Part shown: positions 1 to 11,863 of the stretch, piece after piece
Layout: each line of letters starts with the position of its first letter
Position numbering within the stretch: the stretch's first letter is position 1
Source: Proales similis
Lineage: Eukaryota > Rotifera > Eurotatoria > Ploima > Proalidae
Direction of reading: 5' to 3'
Length of the DNA: 64,000 bases
NCBI GenBank assembly: GCA_019059635.1
Contig: JAGVRJ010000001.1
Span: 868,001-932,000, forward strand
Translations under genes and position numbers: made by a program
The notes under the pieces: model-generated
What the model saw: the letters and a program-made list of their open reading frames with translations, nothing else
Database searches by the model: none
What the model was told of the DNA's origin: nothing

Positions 1-1670
1 GGGTGAAGTAGATTCAGAGGATATATTGCTGGGATCATACATTAAATAGCTTAGGGATGGATTTTCTCGGCTTGCGTTAAAATGTCCAGGTAATCTGTCC
101 ATCGGTCTAACAGATGAATGACGATCAAAAGAGGAATAGGTTGGAAATTGTGATTGATTTAAGAAGAAGTTGAGCCTGTCTTGCTCATGAGCTTGAATGA
201 GACTGCGCATTTCGTCCCGACTTGATTGAGTTGAATTTAAAGAACTGCCTTTTCCCCCGGATGCTATGAGGTCAAGTTTATTATCCAGATTTCTTTCAAG
301 AATCTCTCGCTCTCGCTGTGAATCAGCCACAACGATTCCTAGCTTGGAGAGTTGATCAAGCGAGTAGTTCGTCTTTAGAGCGTCTTGTAACCGTTTTAAT
401 TTAACTCGAGTTATTTGTGACTGATCTGACTCGGTTGGCTGGTGTGTACTGTTGGTTTTGCGAGCTGATACAGAAGGGTTCGCATCAAACTTTGGTGCTC
501 CACCATTATTAACTAATTCGTTTCGAATTGTGTCTTTTAATAAAATGAATTTTATGAGGCTTCGAACTTAGTAGGAAACTTAAGTTCTACCTCGAGTTAG
601 AAGTCGACTTGGTGAGAGATTTCGAAAGGTAGGTTGGTTCGATTCAGCAAAATCTGGCGAATAACAAGAAATCAATCAAATCAAATCAAATAAAGGGCTG
701 AGTTGAAAATTACTCTTTTTATCGACGTCGAAATGCCTATAGTTGTTAAAGCTCAAGTTTAAAGGAAAAGAAGAATTTGAATTGGGAACTCGAGACCAGT
801 TGTTCTCTTTGAGTCTTATCATGTCTCGAACCGACATATAATGACCAGAAACAGGATGACTTTCATTATTATGCGGTAATATCGGGACGGAATAAGGATT
901 TGTGCTCTGCTGCATTTTTGTTGCTTGCATTTGAAGGTTATATGGGCTGCTTTTTACCATATGAGTATGCGGGCTACCGACAGGAGCCAGCTTACCCGTT
1001 TGGTAACGCCTTTCTGAATTATCTAACGAGCTGTCTATTGGAGTAGCCCGAAACCGCTGATCGTTGGCGAGTGAAAACTCCATAAAGCTGGAGGCCGGAA
1101 TGACCATCATTTTAAGTTGGTTTCCGCTATGAATTTTTTAGAATAGAATAGAATATAATTTTACTTAGACTTATTACTGAATGATGAATAGCAATAATTT
1201 AGCTCACCTATTTTCGATTAGTGATATAACGTCTGCATAGGACTTACGCTCAATTTTGACACCGTTTATTGTTATAGGACGGTCACCTTCGCGCAGGCCT
1301 GCTCGAAATGCAGCGCTTTCTTTCCGAACATGCTTAACAAAGACGATTTGAATCGGCTCAATGTCTAATTCTTTAGAAATTTATTCCAGTACTGATCTTC
1401 GAGAAAGATCCAAATAAATAAGTTACCGCCAGGAGTTTGATATTTTTCCTTAAATGCAATCAAATCAAATTAATTTTTATAAAAAAATTGAGCAGACAGA
1501 AATATATTTTTGCTTACTTGAAAAAATTCGTTTCGACCAAAATTTGATAAAAAATCGGATCCATCAGCTGACTTTTCAGTGTAAACAAGATATCGACTGA
1601 GAGTGAACCCGTAACCGGACTGGTCTCGCAAAACTGTGATTAGACGTTTGCTGGGGTTAAGAGCGTCCAT
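1..1670 (-). CDS. ARHGAP21/23: PDZ-containing Rho GTPase-activating protein, 5' part (ARHGAP21/23-like)
   Basis: The first exons of a large gene that runs off the left edge. Exon 1 (1670-1518) starts with ATG and encodes SGYGFTLSRYLVY, the start of the PDZ domain. A 22-nt exon (1448-1427) and exon 3 (1370-1208) complete it with QIVFVKHVRKESAAFRAGLREGD and NGVKIERKSYADVISLIEN split as in family members. Exon 4 starts at 1136 (KMMVIPASS) and is followed by Ser/Asn-rich linker exons, the last open to base 1. Frames join across all these junctions. Known ARHGAP21/23 proteins place PDZ, then PH and RhoGAP domains, and act on Cdc42/RhoA at Golgi and cell junctions. PH and RhoGAP domains are not in the window, so the subfamily call rests on the PDZ alone. 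Other PDZ proteins are less likely because the split PDZ layout and following linker match this family. Confidence 0.8.
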
Positions 1671-3851
1671 TATATACTAGATGAAGCTCATGCCGCTTGA
1701 AGCGATTTGGTCCAACAAAGCCAACTGAATCTGTTTATGAAGGAAAGGATTATGATTAGGGTGCGGTTAAAGCCAACTGGATTTAATCACTTTGAGGCAG
1801 ACATTCAAATTGAGCTATGAAGCGCCTGCCTGCCTGCCTTGTGATTAGACCTTCGTTTGAACTCTGGAAATAGAATAGGCTGAGCGGCGCACTCACATGC
1901 ACGTAATCAGTGGTTCTGGGGATAAGCCTACTGCCGGTCTATAAATCATTTGGTCTTAATGGCCCGATAAAAAAATTATAATTCGCGGTCTAAATGAGCA
2001 TCCCTTATTGAGCATGGAAGCATGATTACAAAATGATTGAGTTAGAACATGAGCCAACAAAGAAAGGCCTATCTAGAGCGCAGTTGAATTTATAAACAGA
2101 CTTGCGTTAGAAGGTAAGTGGCAGCTTGGCTTATTAAAGGATTGCAGTATTAGGCAGTTGCAGCATGAGTCTATGTCTATGTGAAAGCTGTAAAAAGGAA
2201 GCCTAGGCTACATTTAATGATTGTGCTAGGCAAACTAATCGAATGCCAGGCGAGGAAAAGGCAGGCAACTTAGTCGGCGGAGGCGGTAGCTATGGCTATG
2301 GTTAATGAGAAAGGCGCTTTCTCTTGTTTATTTGGAACTTGGCGAAGAATGTGAGCTATTTGTATAAAAGATCTGAATCGCGAGATAGAACTGGCAAACA
2401 AAGATGTTTGGTGCACTTTGAACTGATCGACTTAGACTTGTTATCTTTACCGCACATTCGATGCGAGGTCAAATTGCGCTGCTTTAGATAAGACGAAGAA
2501 GGCTTTGGAATGAGGATAGAAACAATCAGCATAATGGATGATGCATCCCGCTTAGAAGCCAGGCAAGCAAGTATGTGGTAAACATCTGCAAGGGCATCGA
2601 TCTGATTGATGCTCATAATAACCCATTACCTCAGCCAAGCGTCCAACTCTGAATCCTCCCCTATAATGTCAAGTCGACCTAATCGAAAGGAATTAACTGC
2701 CAGCTGTTAGCACCCTTCTCCCACTCAGAGCCTAAATGCTTCTCTTCGACCCCTCAGGCTAGCTTTACCCTCCTAGTCATTATGAGTCTGGTTCATATTT
2801 AATTCAAGTCTTGTTTTGGACCGACAAGAACAATGAGCTAACATTGAATTAACAATATATGGAATGGATGAACTTAGAGCTCAAGAGACTGACGTACAAT
2901 TAATACAGCTTTGTTGCTCCTACTGCTTGAACTGTTCTTAAAACTGAATGTTTGTAATTTGGTTGATTTTTGAAGATGGTGATTATATCTGCGCCATTAT
3001 GGGTGATTGCGAAACCAAGATGAAACCAAATCTGATTAAGTGTTGACAGTTTAATAAGGTTGGGTTTTCATCACTCGTCGATCATGTCATTGGAGACGAG
3101 CATGTTTCGTGATAAATGAGTCTGCGTCATAAAACTGAATTGAGGAAACTGACAGAATCTCGCACGAGAGTTATCACAAGTGCATCATAAAACGCTAGAC
3201 TTCGGCAGGCGATATGCGTAAATCATCACATAAGTATTTTTAATGCCTCCGTCTTCCAGATCATTAAGAAATGCTTCTTGGGCTAGAAGCTGTATTGCCT
3301 TACTGAATGCTAGTGCAGCTATAAGGGTTTCATGTCATCATAAAGTCAGATGTAATGTTTAATGTTCCGTTGTTTCTTTACCCAATACCAGATTCATAAA
3401 ATTCTAAGAGTCCATTTTCGAAATGCAATCTTTATTGAATTGAGAGTGAAATTTAGAGTAAGAAAATTGAATGAGAACGAGTTCCAGAGTTGAGATAAAA
3501 AGACAACAAAATTGTGCTGAAATGAAAATTCAGACCAAAAGTGTGAAAGGCTTCATCAATTTTGATAAATTGTCACAATTTTACACATTAAACAAAAAGT
3601 TGATAAACAAAACTTGACTATAAGCAAGAGGGACAAGGGCAAGAGTAGCGGTGGATGAAGGAAAAATTGCCTTGATTAGCAGCGTCTGGAGAGCAAACAT
3701 ATTGAAAAGCTCACATCGGCTTGGGTGGATAGCCGATTACTGTATGCGCTCTGTTCCGTCAAGCGTTGGCGGAATAAAAATTTACAATTAAAATACGTTG
3801 GAATCAGCTGCGGTAGACCTGCAGGTACACTCAAGGCTGTACATGTCTACA
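1671..3851. other. Gene-poor stretch between the RhoGAP and WEE1 genes
   Basis: About 2.2 kb, the longest stretch here without a supported gene. It must contain the promoter and 5' UTR of the RhoGAP gene and the 3' UTR of WEE1. A short run of GCCT units lies near 1824-1840. One open frame (2616-2356, minus) encodes 86 residues with no recognisable motif and no joining exons, and is probably chance. I see no tRNA, repeat family or transposon remnant. Confidence 0.5.
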
Positions 3852-6306
3852 TTAGGGTATGATCGAGCCGCTAAGAGATCGAACAAACTTTCCTGATGGA
3901 CTGGGTTCGCACCAAAAATGTTTTACTGCTTTGATAGTGCTCTCGGCAAGAATCGGTGAGCCCAGACGACTGGTATTCAGCTGCTCTTCGTATTTAAGTA
4001 CTTGACGCTGCAGCATTTCGTTCTTGAATTTTTCCTGATTAAGCTCCTTGCGCAATTGGGCCTTGCTTTTAGTTGCGTATGGGCAGACACACGGATGGTG
4101 AACTAAAGTAGACGCACTGGGACGAGCGGCAGGTTCTGGGTGGATCATTTGCTAAAAAAAAAAAAGCCATCGGTTATTGCATGAATAAATAGAAAAAGGT
4201 CGTACGGGCGCCTCAGATTACTAAAGATGAATCACTTGAGCCATTTTATAGAAAAAATTGAATCGATGTGAATAGACTGAGCGCGGAGCTTGTAAAGGCG
4301 AGAGCAAGACTAAGCTCTGCACCTGAATTTCAAGCGAACTTGCGAGTTTTTTTTTCGCACACCCTTACGACTAGACCTAACATCTTATAGGATAGCCAAG
4401 ATTTATGTGCGGGGTGGGGGCTCATCATCATCGCATATTCTCATCACAGGCAATATTCCAGAAAACAAAGATATTAAAGTAAAAGCAAGCTTACCAATAA
4501 CAGTTTTTGAAAACGATCGCTACTTTGTGCCAGTTGGTGTAGATTACCCCTTCGAATCCAGTGCCATTCATCGCCGTTTTTCGGAAGTTCTTCGAGAGTA
4601 GCGCTCACATATACGGTGAGAGCTAAAGCGAATACATCTGCTTTGGGAAGATGGTCATAGTTTTCTTGAAGAATTTCATTGGGCAAGTATCTGCAGTCGC
4701 CTTCTTCAACGTGTGCATCTGAAAGGGAAGTCACATGTCCGAGGTCGCCTATTTTGTAGGTAATGCTTTCTGAGAAGAGAGAGCGCAGCGAGTTCACTGC
4801 GTCTTCCTCGTCGATTTCATCCGATTCGATACCGGACTCTTCGTTAATGACTATTCCGTTGATTTTTTTGATGGCCGTTACAGCAGCGTGCTGTATGGCC
4901 GCGCGCCTAGGCGAGCGGCAAATGAAGATATTGCCTGGCTTAATATCCAAATGCACAAGATTGAGTGAGTGCATATAGGCCAGACCTTTTCCAATATGAA
5001 GCAGAAGCAGCTTCAAATCACTTTCGCTCATCATTAGTTTAGGACTATCGCACAAATCAGTTTGATTATTGGCGCGGAGCGAGTCGATGAATTCAGCAAG
5101 AGAGCCGCCGTTGCAATATTCGCTCTGGATGAGCATGCGATCGTTTTCGGCCCAAGCCGAGTAATATTGTACAATATGATTGTGCTTCACTAGAACGGCG
5201 TGGGCACATACTTCTTTCCAAGCAGCCAACTCGAGGGCACCGCCGGCGATGGGTCGTTTGCTCCGCTTTATTGCGTAAGTACAGCCGTCAAGTCGATTAA
5301 TGCATTTGAATACATCACCGAACTCGCCGCTGCCGAGTTTACAAACTTCATGGAACTCTTGATGATATCTTGAGACCAGGCACTGCCTTAATGGAATACG
5401 CTTGCCGCTAGGTGGACAACTAGAAAGCGATTCAAGTTGTTTGGGAATGGCAGGGGTATTGGTCAGTGCCATTTTTACTAAACTCGCGGCGTTTGCTGCA
5501 CTGCTTAGCTTGACGTTGTCAAACGAGTTGGTCGGAGTGAATGGATTCACATTTGCAAAATGCTGTTGTTGGCTATTGTTAACCGGGGTCTTTTGGTCCT
5601 CGCGGACTTGACAAGTGTTGACTACCGTTATCTCCTCATCCGAATCTTCGAAGTTGAGCGCTTTGTTAGTTTGTTCGAAAAGGCGAGCCCTCGCAGCGCT
5701 TGGGGTTCTGCCACGAGTAATAGACGGAGTTTTGGGCTTAGAACTTCTTGAACGATCGGGCGATTCGGGTTCCAGCTCCATGTTTCCGCTGCTTATCTCG
5801 GCCCTTCTCATCAGAGTCTTCGGAGTGTGCGGCGTATCGAAGAGTCTTAGCTTCCTTAGTTTTTTGTTTGGAAGTTTTCCTTGAATACCGTCTTCGTCCG
5901 ACTCGTCATCGTCACCGCTTTCGTTGTCCTCTACGTTTCCGGCATCATCTTCTGGCTGTTGCTTGCTTCGTGTTCTTACCGGTCCATTCTTTCTGATCGG
6001 GTTCACCGCTCGCGTACTCGGCTGTCTTTTACAGCGAGAGCGAGTTGTCACAGTTTTGGTGGCATTTAAGCGCTTAGGGTCGATTTTGTTCGGCTGTTTA
6101 GGCTCCTGGTCGAATGTAAGCTGCATGCACCGATCCCATCGAATTAGCTCCACGCGCTTTTCTGCTGTAATACTGGCACTTCGGTTATTGTTTATCTCGT
6201 CGAGAATGATTAAGTTTGACATGGACGAAAGGGGAGACGGCGTGCTGGAAGAGCATGAGTTGCCGATCCCAGCCGTCTTGGTATACTTTCGCAGGTAGTA
6301 GGGCAT
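3852..6306 (-). CDS. WEE1: Wee1-like inhibitory Cdk kinase
   Basis: Two coding exons (6306-4495 and 4151-3852) joined by GTAAGC...TTTTAG give 703 residues with an intact frame. The N-terminal 290 residues are acidic, Ser/Pro-rich and disordered, as in the family. The kinase domain follows: glycine loop GSGEFGDVFKC, VAIK-type lysine in YAIKRSKRP, hinge EYCNGGSLAEF, catalytic loop HLDIKPGNIF, and DLG in place of DFG in IGDLGHVTSL, which is normal for Wee1. The C-terminal exon carries MIHPEPAARPSA and the conserved tail LRKELNQEKFKNEMLQ. Wee1 phosphorylates the inhibitory tyrosine of Cdk1 in the nucleus and delays mitosis. A 40-residue acidic insert sits between the catalytic loop and DLG, as in other animals. 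The single 343-bp intron is long for this region. All key catalytic residues are present. Confidence 0.96.
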
Positions 6307-6941
6307 CTCTCCTGCTAGGCTGTGTGGATCCCTTTAGGTCTTATTAGTCTGTATCATAAGCCTATCGTCGGCTCTACTGTTGGCACGCTTTATTCTGTGC
6401 GCTTCTGTCTGTGTTGGCTTGTGTAAGCGCACTCTGCTCTTTTTTCACTGCGTAATTTGATTTCGAAATGCGCGCCAATGTTCTTATAAACGCAAACGCA
6501 TTTGTCTGGCGTGTGAATATGCCGTCACCTTTGTATAAATGGGGAGTGCTCGCATATGTGCATGACCACACTGTCCATGAAGCTCAGTCAATTATGTAAT
6601 TGGATGGACGTTGTTATGTGTCTGGCATAATTAGAATGCCCCGCCTATCGCCAGCATGCCGTCCATTAGATGAGAGTGGACCGGCGCAGATAAGATGTGA
6701 ATGAAGATCTGAACTTCACTAAAACCGCCATTGAATACTTAGATAGCGCGCTAATGGATCGTTCAGGTTAAGCAACCTTCAAGGTGCTCATTGTTAAACC
6801 AAATTTCCTACCGCAACCAAAATTGCTAAAATTCAAGAGTTGGGCTAAATTAGTACTAGAGGGCCCACTAAGGCTAGTTTATTCTCTCACAAACTTCAAA
6901 GGAACGGACAAAAATAATTAGGAAAATCAGACAACGCAAAC
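6307..6941. other. Intergenic region between WEE1 and glutaredoxin genes
   Basis: About 635 bp between the WEE1 start codon and the glutaredoxin stop codon, both on the minus strand. It must hold the WEE1 promoter and the glutaredoxin 3' end. A 65-codon minus-strand frame at 6571-6374 shows no recognisable motif and is not called. Nothing else stands out. Confidence 0.4.
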
Positions 6942-7305
6942 TCAAAGTGCGCCAGCTTTCTCTAGCATTGGTTTGAGTTGACCCTGTTGATCTAATGCGG
7001 CCGTGTCATCGCCACCTCCGATACACTGTCCAGCGATAAAGACACGCGGTACCTGTTTACAAAAATAAATACAAGAGTTTAGGTGCAGATTGCCGGAAAT
7101 CTATTACAGTTCTTGCTCCAGTGATCTTAGCCAAATACTCTTGTATACGGTCTCCATCTTCACGCTCATCCAATTCAATCACTTCAACGTCCTTAAGGTC
7201 GTATTTTTCCAAAACATTCTTGGCCTTTACACAAAAAGGACAATAGGTCTTGGAAAAAACAGCGACCTTCTTGGACTTGATCACTTGATCGACAAAGTTT
7301 GACAT
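6942..7305 (-). CDS. GLRX: Dithiol glutaredoxin
   Basis: Exon 1 (7305-7108) and exon 2 (7052-6942) are joined across a 55-bp GTAATA...ACAG intron to give 102 residues, the usual size of a single-domain glutaredoxin. The active site is CPFC (SKTYCPFCVKAK), a frequent variant of CPYC. Exon 2 supplies the cis-proline loop (RTVPRVF) and the glutathione-binding GGGDDT in FIAGQCIGGGDDTAAL. The start is the only in-frame ATG before the active site. Glutaredoxins reduce protein and glutathione mixed disulphides using GSH. There is no evident mitochondrial presequence, so a cytosolic location is likely. Confidence 0.95.
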
Positions 7306-7655
7306 GCTTAAATCTAAACCAAAATTAAACGCTTTCCAATCAGTCGCAAAGTACTATCGTCAGCCTGAACACGAATGTTGCATAAATTACATTTAGTGCA
7401 TCTAGTGCGACATAGCATTTAGGCCGATCGGTTCATGACTAAGCCGCAATAACGCGGCAAAGAGAGGCATTGCAAAATTGGGTTTTGCCTTGCGTCTTTC
7501 AGCAAAGCCAACCGATATAGCAGTTAAATAATTCATTCTTATTATGAGCTCTATTTTGCATAACAGAGTGTAAAAAGAAAATTAAAGAAAAAAGAGAGGG
7601 TTCAGCTAGAAAAAATGTAGCACGAATCGAAGTTGACGATCATTGTGATTTAGAA
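7306..7655. other. Intergenic region, glutaredoxin promoter side
   Basis: About 350 bp between the glutaredoxin ATG and the ninjurin stop codon. I see no gene or structured repeat. It should hold the glutaredoxin promoter and the ninjurin 3' UTR. Confidence 0.4.
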
Positions 7656-8362
7656 TCAATTCAGTTGGGGCGAACTCGTAGACCAATACGTAAGCTGGGT
7701 TGTTAATTCATTAATGTCGATTTGAATGAACACGTTTGCAATCACGTTCAGACAAAAAACGATTCCTGTCAGTCCAAGCACCAAGTTGTTCATTACATTC
7801 AAGTAAGCTTTGCGTTTCCGATCGGCCAAGTCGTTATTGGCTAAAAGGGCCAGCATCACGAGCATGATTATCTGCACCAGAATACTAGTCGAGACTAGTG
7901 TGGTTGAAATAATCCATTTGAAGTCATTCTTGTTCATGAATCCATCAGTTAGTAAGAGTTTCAGTTGGGCTGCGTTTGTTGCTAGCAGAGCACCATCCAT
8001 TAAACCATTTGAGAACGATTTTTTAGTTGCAAATCTATTGAAAAATTTCTTCTCATCCAAGCTGATACTTTCCTAAGTGAAAGTTCGTCAATTAGTTGCT
8101 TATTTCATAGTTTCAGACGACAGAAGGTGTCTTTCATTGGAAAAAGTGTTTTCTTAATCAATTCTTGGCTCTTCCTGTCTTAATCTCTTCTCTTTCCATT
8201 CTTAGTTTTACCAAGCCCAACTTATTGAAATTAGATTTCTTTCACAGCTCTGTCGGGCTGTGTCAAGAGGATAACATTTGTGCCAACAAAGAAATTTACC
8301 TGCTTATTTGGCTGATTCTCAAGAGTGATCGTTTCGCTTGGCTGCACTTTTGAGTTGTTCAT
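7656..8362 (-). CDS. NINJ: Ninjurin family membrane protein
   Basis: Exon 2 (8072-7656) encodes the ninjurin core: FATKKSFSNGLMDGALLATNAAQLKLLL, the conserved amphipathic segment, then two hydrophobic spans (roughly IISTTLVSTSILVQIIMLVMLALL and NNLVLGLTGIVFCLNVIANVF, with the family NNL motif). The open frame has no ATG at its 5' end. An upstream exon (8362-8300) starting MNNSKVQPSETITLENQ joins in phase through GTAAAT...CTTAG, giving 159 residues. The joining intron is about 227 bp. Ninjurins oligomerise in the plasma membrane. Vertebrate NINJ1 ruptures membranes during lytic cell death, while insect ninjurins act in adhesion and damage responses. The family is confident; the N-terminal exon is inferred. 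Confidence 0.88.
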
Positions 8363-8659
8363 TTTTCAAGTTTGCGTTCGATTGTAAAGAAGCAAACCTA
8401 GTTGGCGCTTTTTTATGTCAGTTGCCGATAAAGCGAAGCGATAAGAACTAAAGCCGATAAGAGCAATCCTCATGATCGTTTCATCTTCTCTATTTCATTT
8501 TGACTTGGTGGCCTGCAATATAATATACTTATTGACTTCTTTCAGTCAATATTTCGGGTTTTCTAATCGAATTAAAAATAAGCAGTCTCCATAAATGAAG
8601 ATTATTCTTATTTATTTCATAATACGAAAATCCGATAAAAGTTAAGAAGCTCTTGATTT
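8363..8659. other. Intergenic region between ninjurin and CHERP
   Basis: About 300 bp that should hold the ninjurin promoter and CHERP 3' UTR. No feature is visible beyond AT-rich sequence near 8510-8620. Confidence 0.4.
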
Positions 8660-11600
8660 CTACTTGTCGTAGGCTCGTCGAGACCCTTCACGGCTCTCGT
8701 CTCTTTCGCGCATTCTTTGAATATAACCCTGACTCTTATTCTTGCGAAATTGCTCGAACGGATCTGCTTTAACCCCGACGCCTTTGTACTGGTCGGTCCT
8801 ATCCCTTACTTCACCGCCTTCGATCGGATTGATAATACCCTGATGTTGACGACCCAGCCCAGAGTTTCCTGACCAGCCCATTCTCTGAAGCATTTGGTGG
8901 CCCTTATTACTTGTATCGATTCGTTGTTCAGTCGAATGTACAGGGGGTAAGTAAGACAGGCCGTAATGAGCAGGCGAAGAAGATCTGGAGCGAGATCTCT
9001 TTCGATTGTTTGTATCACCAGATCGCGATCTTCTTCTTGAGCTTAAACTATGCCTTGGACTCACGCTTTCACTCGAGTGTGAACTTCGGCGTCTTCGGGA
9101 TTTCGAGCGGCTTCTTGACCTACTGCTGCTACTTCTGCTTCGGCTACTTTTTCTTGAACTAGACGATGAACTCGACGAAGATTTACGTCGTTTTCTCTTT
9201 TTTCGCGATCGGTCTCGTTTCAATTTTTTATAAGTCGCGTCATCTTTTTTCTTTTTTTCTTCTGAATCGTCTTTTTGGCTCTCTTTGATCGCTCGAATTC
9301 TAGCTTTGAAAAATTCATACAAAGCCATGCTCTCCCATCCATCCCTTTAAGGTTTATATTCTACAGAAGTGAACTTAATCAAAAAGCTAGATTATGATCC
9401 TCACGCGTTTCTCTTTCTGTCGTTGATTTCGTAGAATTCTTGAACGGCTTTGAGCAATTTATCACTAGGAGGCTTTGGTGCTGGAATTTTTATGTCATCA
9501 GGATCGAGAGCCTTGTATTGACCGTTTTCCGGCTTGCAGAATTGAAATTTTCAATTTGAAAATTTATTTTAGCTCAATAGGTGGTCAAAAGAAAGTCACA
9601 ACTTACTTTTATGTGCGGAATCATAAGTGCAGCTGGCAGATTGAAATATTTCAAATCCGACTCATTTGGCTTGCTGCTCTCTGAACCAATAAGAGGTGGT
9701 GGTTTGGACAAATCCATCGATTCGCCAGTGGGTGGAATTATGGGCGCTGGGACTATTAGATTTATAGGAGGTTTTGTATTTGATGCTGTTCGGACCGGAT
9801 TGTTCATTGCCGACGTGATTGGTTTAGCTGGCTGGCTCATTAGGGATGGAATCTGAGCCGAAGCCGCTGATTGATTAAAGAACTGGGAGGAATTGAGATT
9901 TTCGCCTTTGATATTTGGAGTTAGTGACATGAGGGGTGTAGGTTGAATTTTTGATCCATTTTGACTGCCTGATGGACCGAGTCCCAAGAGTGAAGGTACC
10001 GCTATCTGCGGATTGATCTGCATAAGAGAAGGAGGTGGAAGTAGCGGTGGTAGATTCTGAGAGGGCCCTCTATTGTTATCTATATTTCAGTTACAGTATT
10101 TAATGCTTGTTTAAAAATAGTTCAATTAATTTGTCAAAAGTGACTGACCTCCAAGAGACTGCTGTTGGCAAAGTTGATTCAGCTGCTTGTTTATAAGTCC
10201 AATTTGAACGTTGGAATGAGCAACAAACTCAAAGTGTTGCTTTTCAATCTGCTTATAGTTTAAATCGTAGCGCTCATAAGCATCTTGATAACATTGCTTG
10301 TAATCAAGCATCAGTTTTTCCTATTGTAGTTTTTTAATTCGATTAATTTAGTGATCCAAAGATCTAATCCAATATAATATTGGTTTACAGCCAAATAGTT
10401 TCTGGCAAGACTGTGATCTCTTAGTCGTTCAATGAAAGCTTGCGAGACATATTTATTTCTATCCCATATTTCGATGAGCTTTCAGTTAACTCCAATCAAA
10501 TGGGAACACGACTTAAAAGGTAGAAATCAATTTACCTTATTCATTTTTGGCCTTTTTTCTTCATCTATTTTCTCCTCAGCACTCAGATAAGAAGGAATGA
10601 GTATTGCCTCCACACTCTCACGAACAAAATCCAACTTTCTTCTATTCCTTTTAAAACAGTTGAGATAAAAAAATTGAAAAAAAAGGTAAAATCTTTTGTC
10701 AGTCAAACTTGCCCGTGCTCTAATATGTCGTTTAGATAATAAAATAAATGAACCAACGCTTCGCTATTGGTTTCCTTGTAAATAATTCTTAACGAGTATT
10801 CCATTTGTAAGATTAAAAACATTCTCAATTAAATATGAACCCACCGTGTCATGAGATAATTAGCAAATGCCTGCATGCGAATCGAGTTTAACTGCTCATT
10901 TAGGATAAAGTTTCGGCCGTTCTTAAAATCCAATATCGACGAATGAAAAAGTCGGTTAAAATTGGGAAAAGAAACAGTTATATCAAATACCGTTATAGCG
11001 TCCTTGCTACAACTTTGAACGATTCTATTGACTACTTGATCTAAAGCATTCAAATCGAGTTCGCTTTCCCGAGCAATCGAGGCTAAAATTTCAAAGCGCT
11101 TTGATTTAATGGATTCCTCAAGCTCCTTTTGTTTTTCACTCATCAAGCGTTCTTTTTGAAGCCCTAGAGACGCCTCGCTTTGTCTTATTTGTTCTTTCAG
11201 CATGTTGAGATTATTTTGAAGTATGGCTATAGGTGATAGCACTTGAATGCCCATCGCCGGTATCTGAGGCCTGTTTAAGTCCGTTGCTTGGGCAGCATTA
11301 TTACTTGTCCCAGAAGTTGTCTGGCTTGCAAACGAAGGTTGGATATTTTGACCGTTTTTAACTGTATTATTTTAGCAATCAATTGATTAAATTAATTTCA
11401 AACTTCCAACTTACTTTGCTGTTTTTCAAGTTCGAGACGATACTGATAGTAACTCTGGAAAGGACCGCCAAATAAGAAGCTGAATTTCTCATTGTTCTTT
11501 TGTTTTTCTTTTGTTATGGTCTCAAAATGTGGCCCGTTTCTTGCCACAAAATTGGCAAGTTTTTCAATTATGTTTCTGAGTTCGCTGTCTAACGCATGTA

Positions 11601-11682
11601 ACGAAAAAAGATCTCAAGTCCAACAGTTATTGATTTTTTCCAGTTTTCAAAGATTACCATTCGGCGCCTCAACGACGCTCAT
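8660..11682 (-). CDS. CHERP: CHERP-like SURP/CID/G-patch splicing protein
   Basis: A multi-exon gene in the order expected for CHERP. Exon 1 (11682-11658) encodes MSVVEAPN; exon 2 (11588-11415) carries a SURP motif (ANFVARNGPHFE, FSFLFGG). The exon beginning at 11361 holds a coiled region and the start of a CID/RPR domain (SELDLNALDQVVNRIVQSCSKDAIT); the CID continues with HLFYYLNDILEHG, then DFVRESVEAILIP and LIEIWDRNKYVSQAFIERL. Further exons carry EFVAHSNVQIG, the short motif FNLPAALMIPHIK, YKALDPDDIKIP and PPSDKLLKAVQEFY, then ADGWESMALYEFFKAR (last exon 9344-8660) with an RS-rich block and a G-patch (NKGHQMLQRMGWSGNSGLG). The protein ends close to the known CHERP tail (DQYKGVGV). CHERP associates with the U2 snRNP and regulates splicing. 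A 69-bp intron inside the CID (10990-10922) lacks in-frame stops. Confidence 0.93.
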
Positions 11683-11863
11683 TTTTCTAGGACAGGCCTG
11701 ACAAATTTTTAATTCTAAACTGGTTTTATCTGAATAATTTAGTTCGTAGACTGGCGCAAGTCGGTCAATAAGACGGACGTAGGTAAAATGATTGCAGATC
11801 TTTCTTACATATTTGGAGTATATATTACAACTCCAATAAGCACATGGGCTAGACCTGAAAGAA
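11683..11863. promoter_or_regulatory. Shared divergent promoter of CHERP and NAF1
   Basis: Only 181 bp separate the two divergent start codons, so both promoters must overlap or be shared. No clear TATA box is visible. Both products act on nuclear RNA, which makes co-regulation plausible but unproven. Confidence 0.5.

Noticed and set aside
671-694. Short TCAAA repeat run
   Set aside because: Only about four units inside an intron of the RhoGAP gene; too short to call as a functional repeat.
2356-2616. 86-codon minus-strand open frame
   Set aside because: No motif, no flanking exons that join, and composition like surrounding non-coding DNA.
5402-6298. Several overlapping plus-strand open frames antisense to WEE1
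   Set aside because: They are mirror images of the WEE1 N-terminal coding region; Ser/Arg-rich low-complexity codons on one strand open frames on the other.
6374-6571. 65-codon minus-strand frame upstream of WEE1
   Set aside because: No recognisable domain or splice continuity; probably 5' untranslated or intergenic sequence.
10814-10834. A 21-bp intron in CHERP
   Set aside because: A first reading suggested GTGGGT...TTGAG. A later acceptor (TTAAG) gives a normal 57-bp intron with correct frame and CID alignment.
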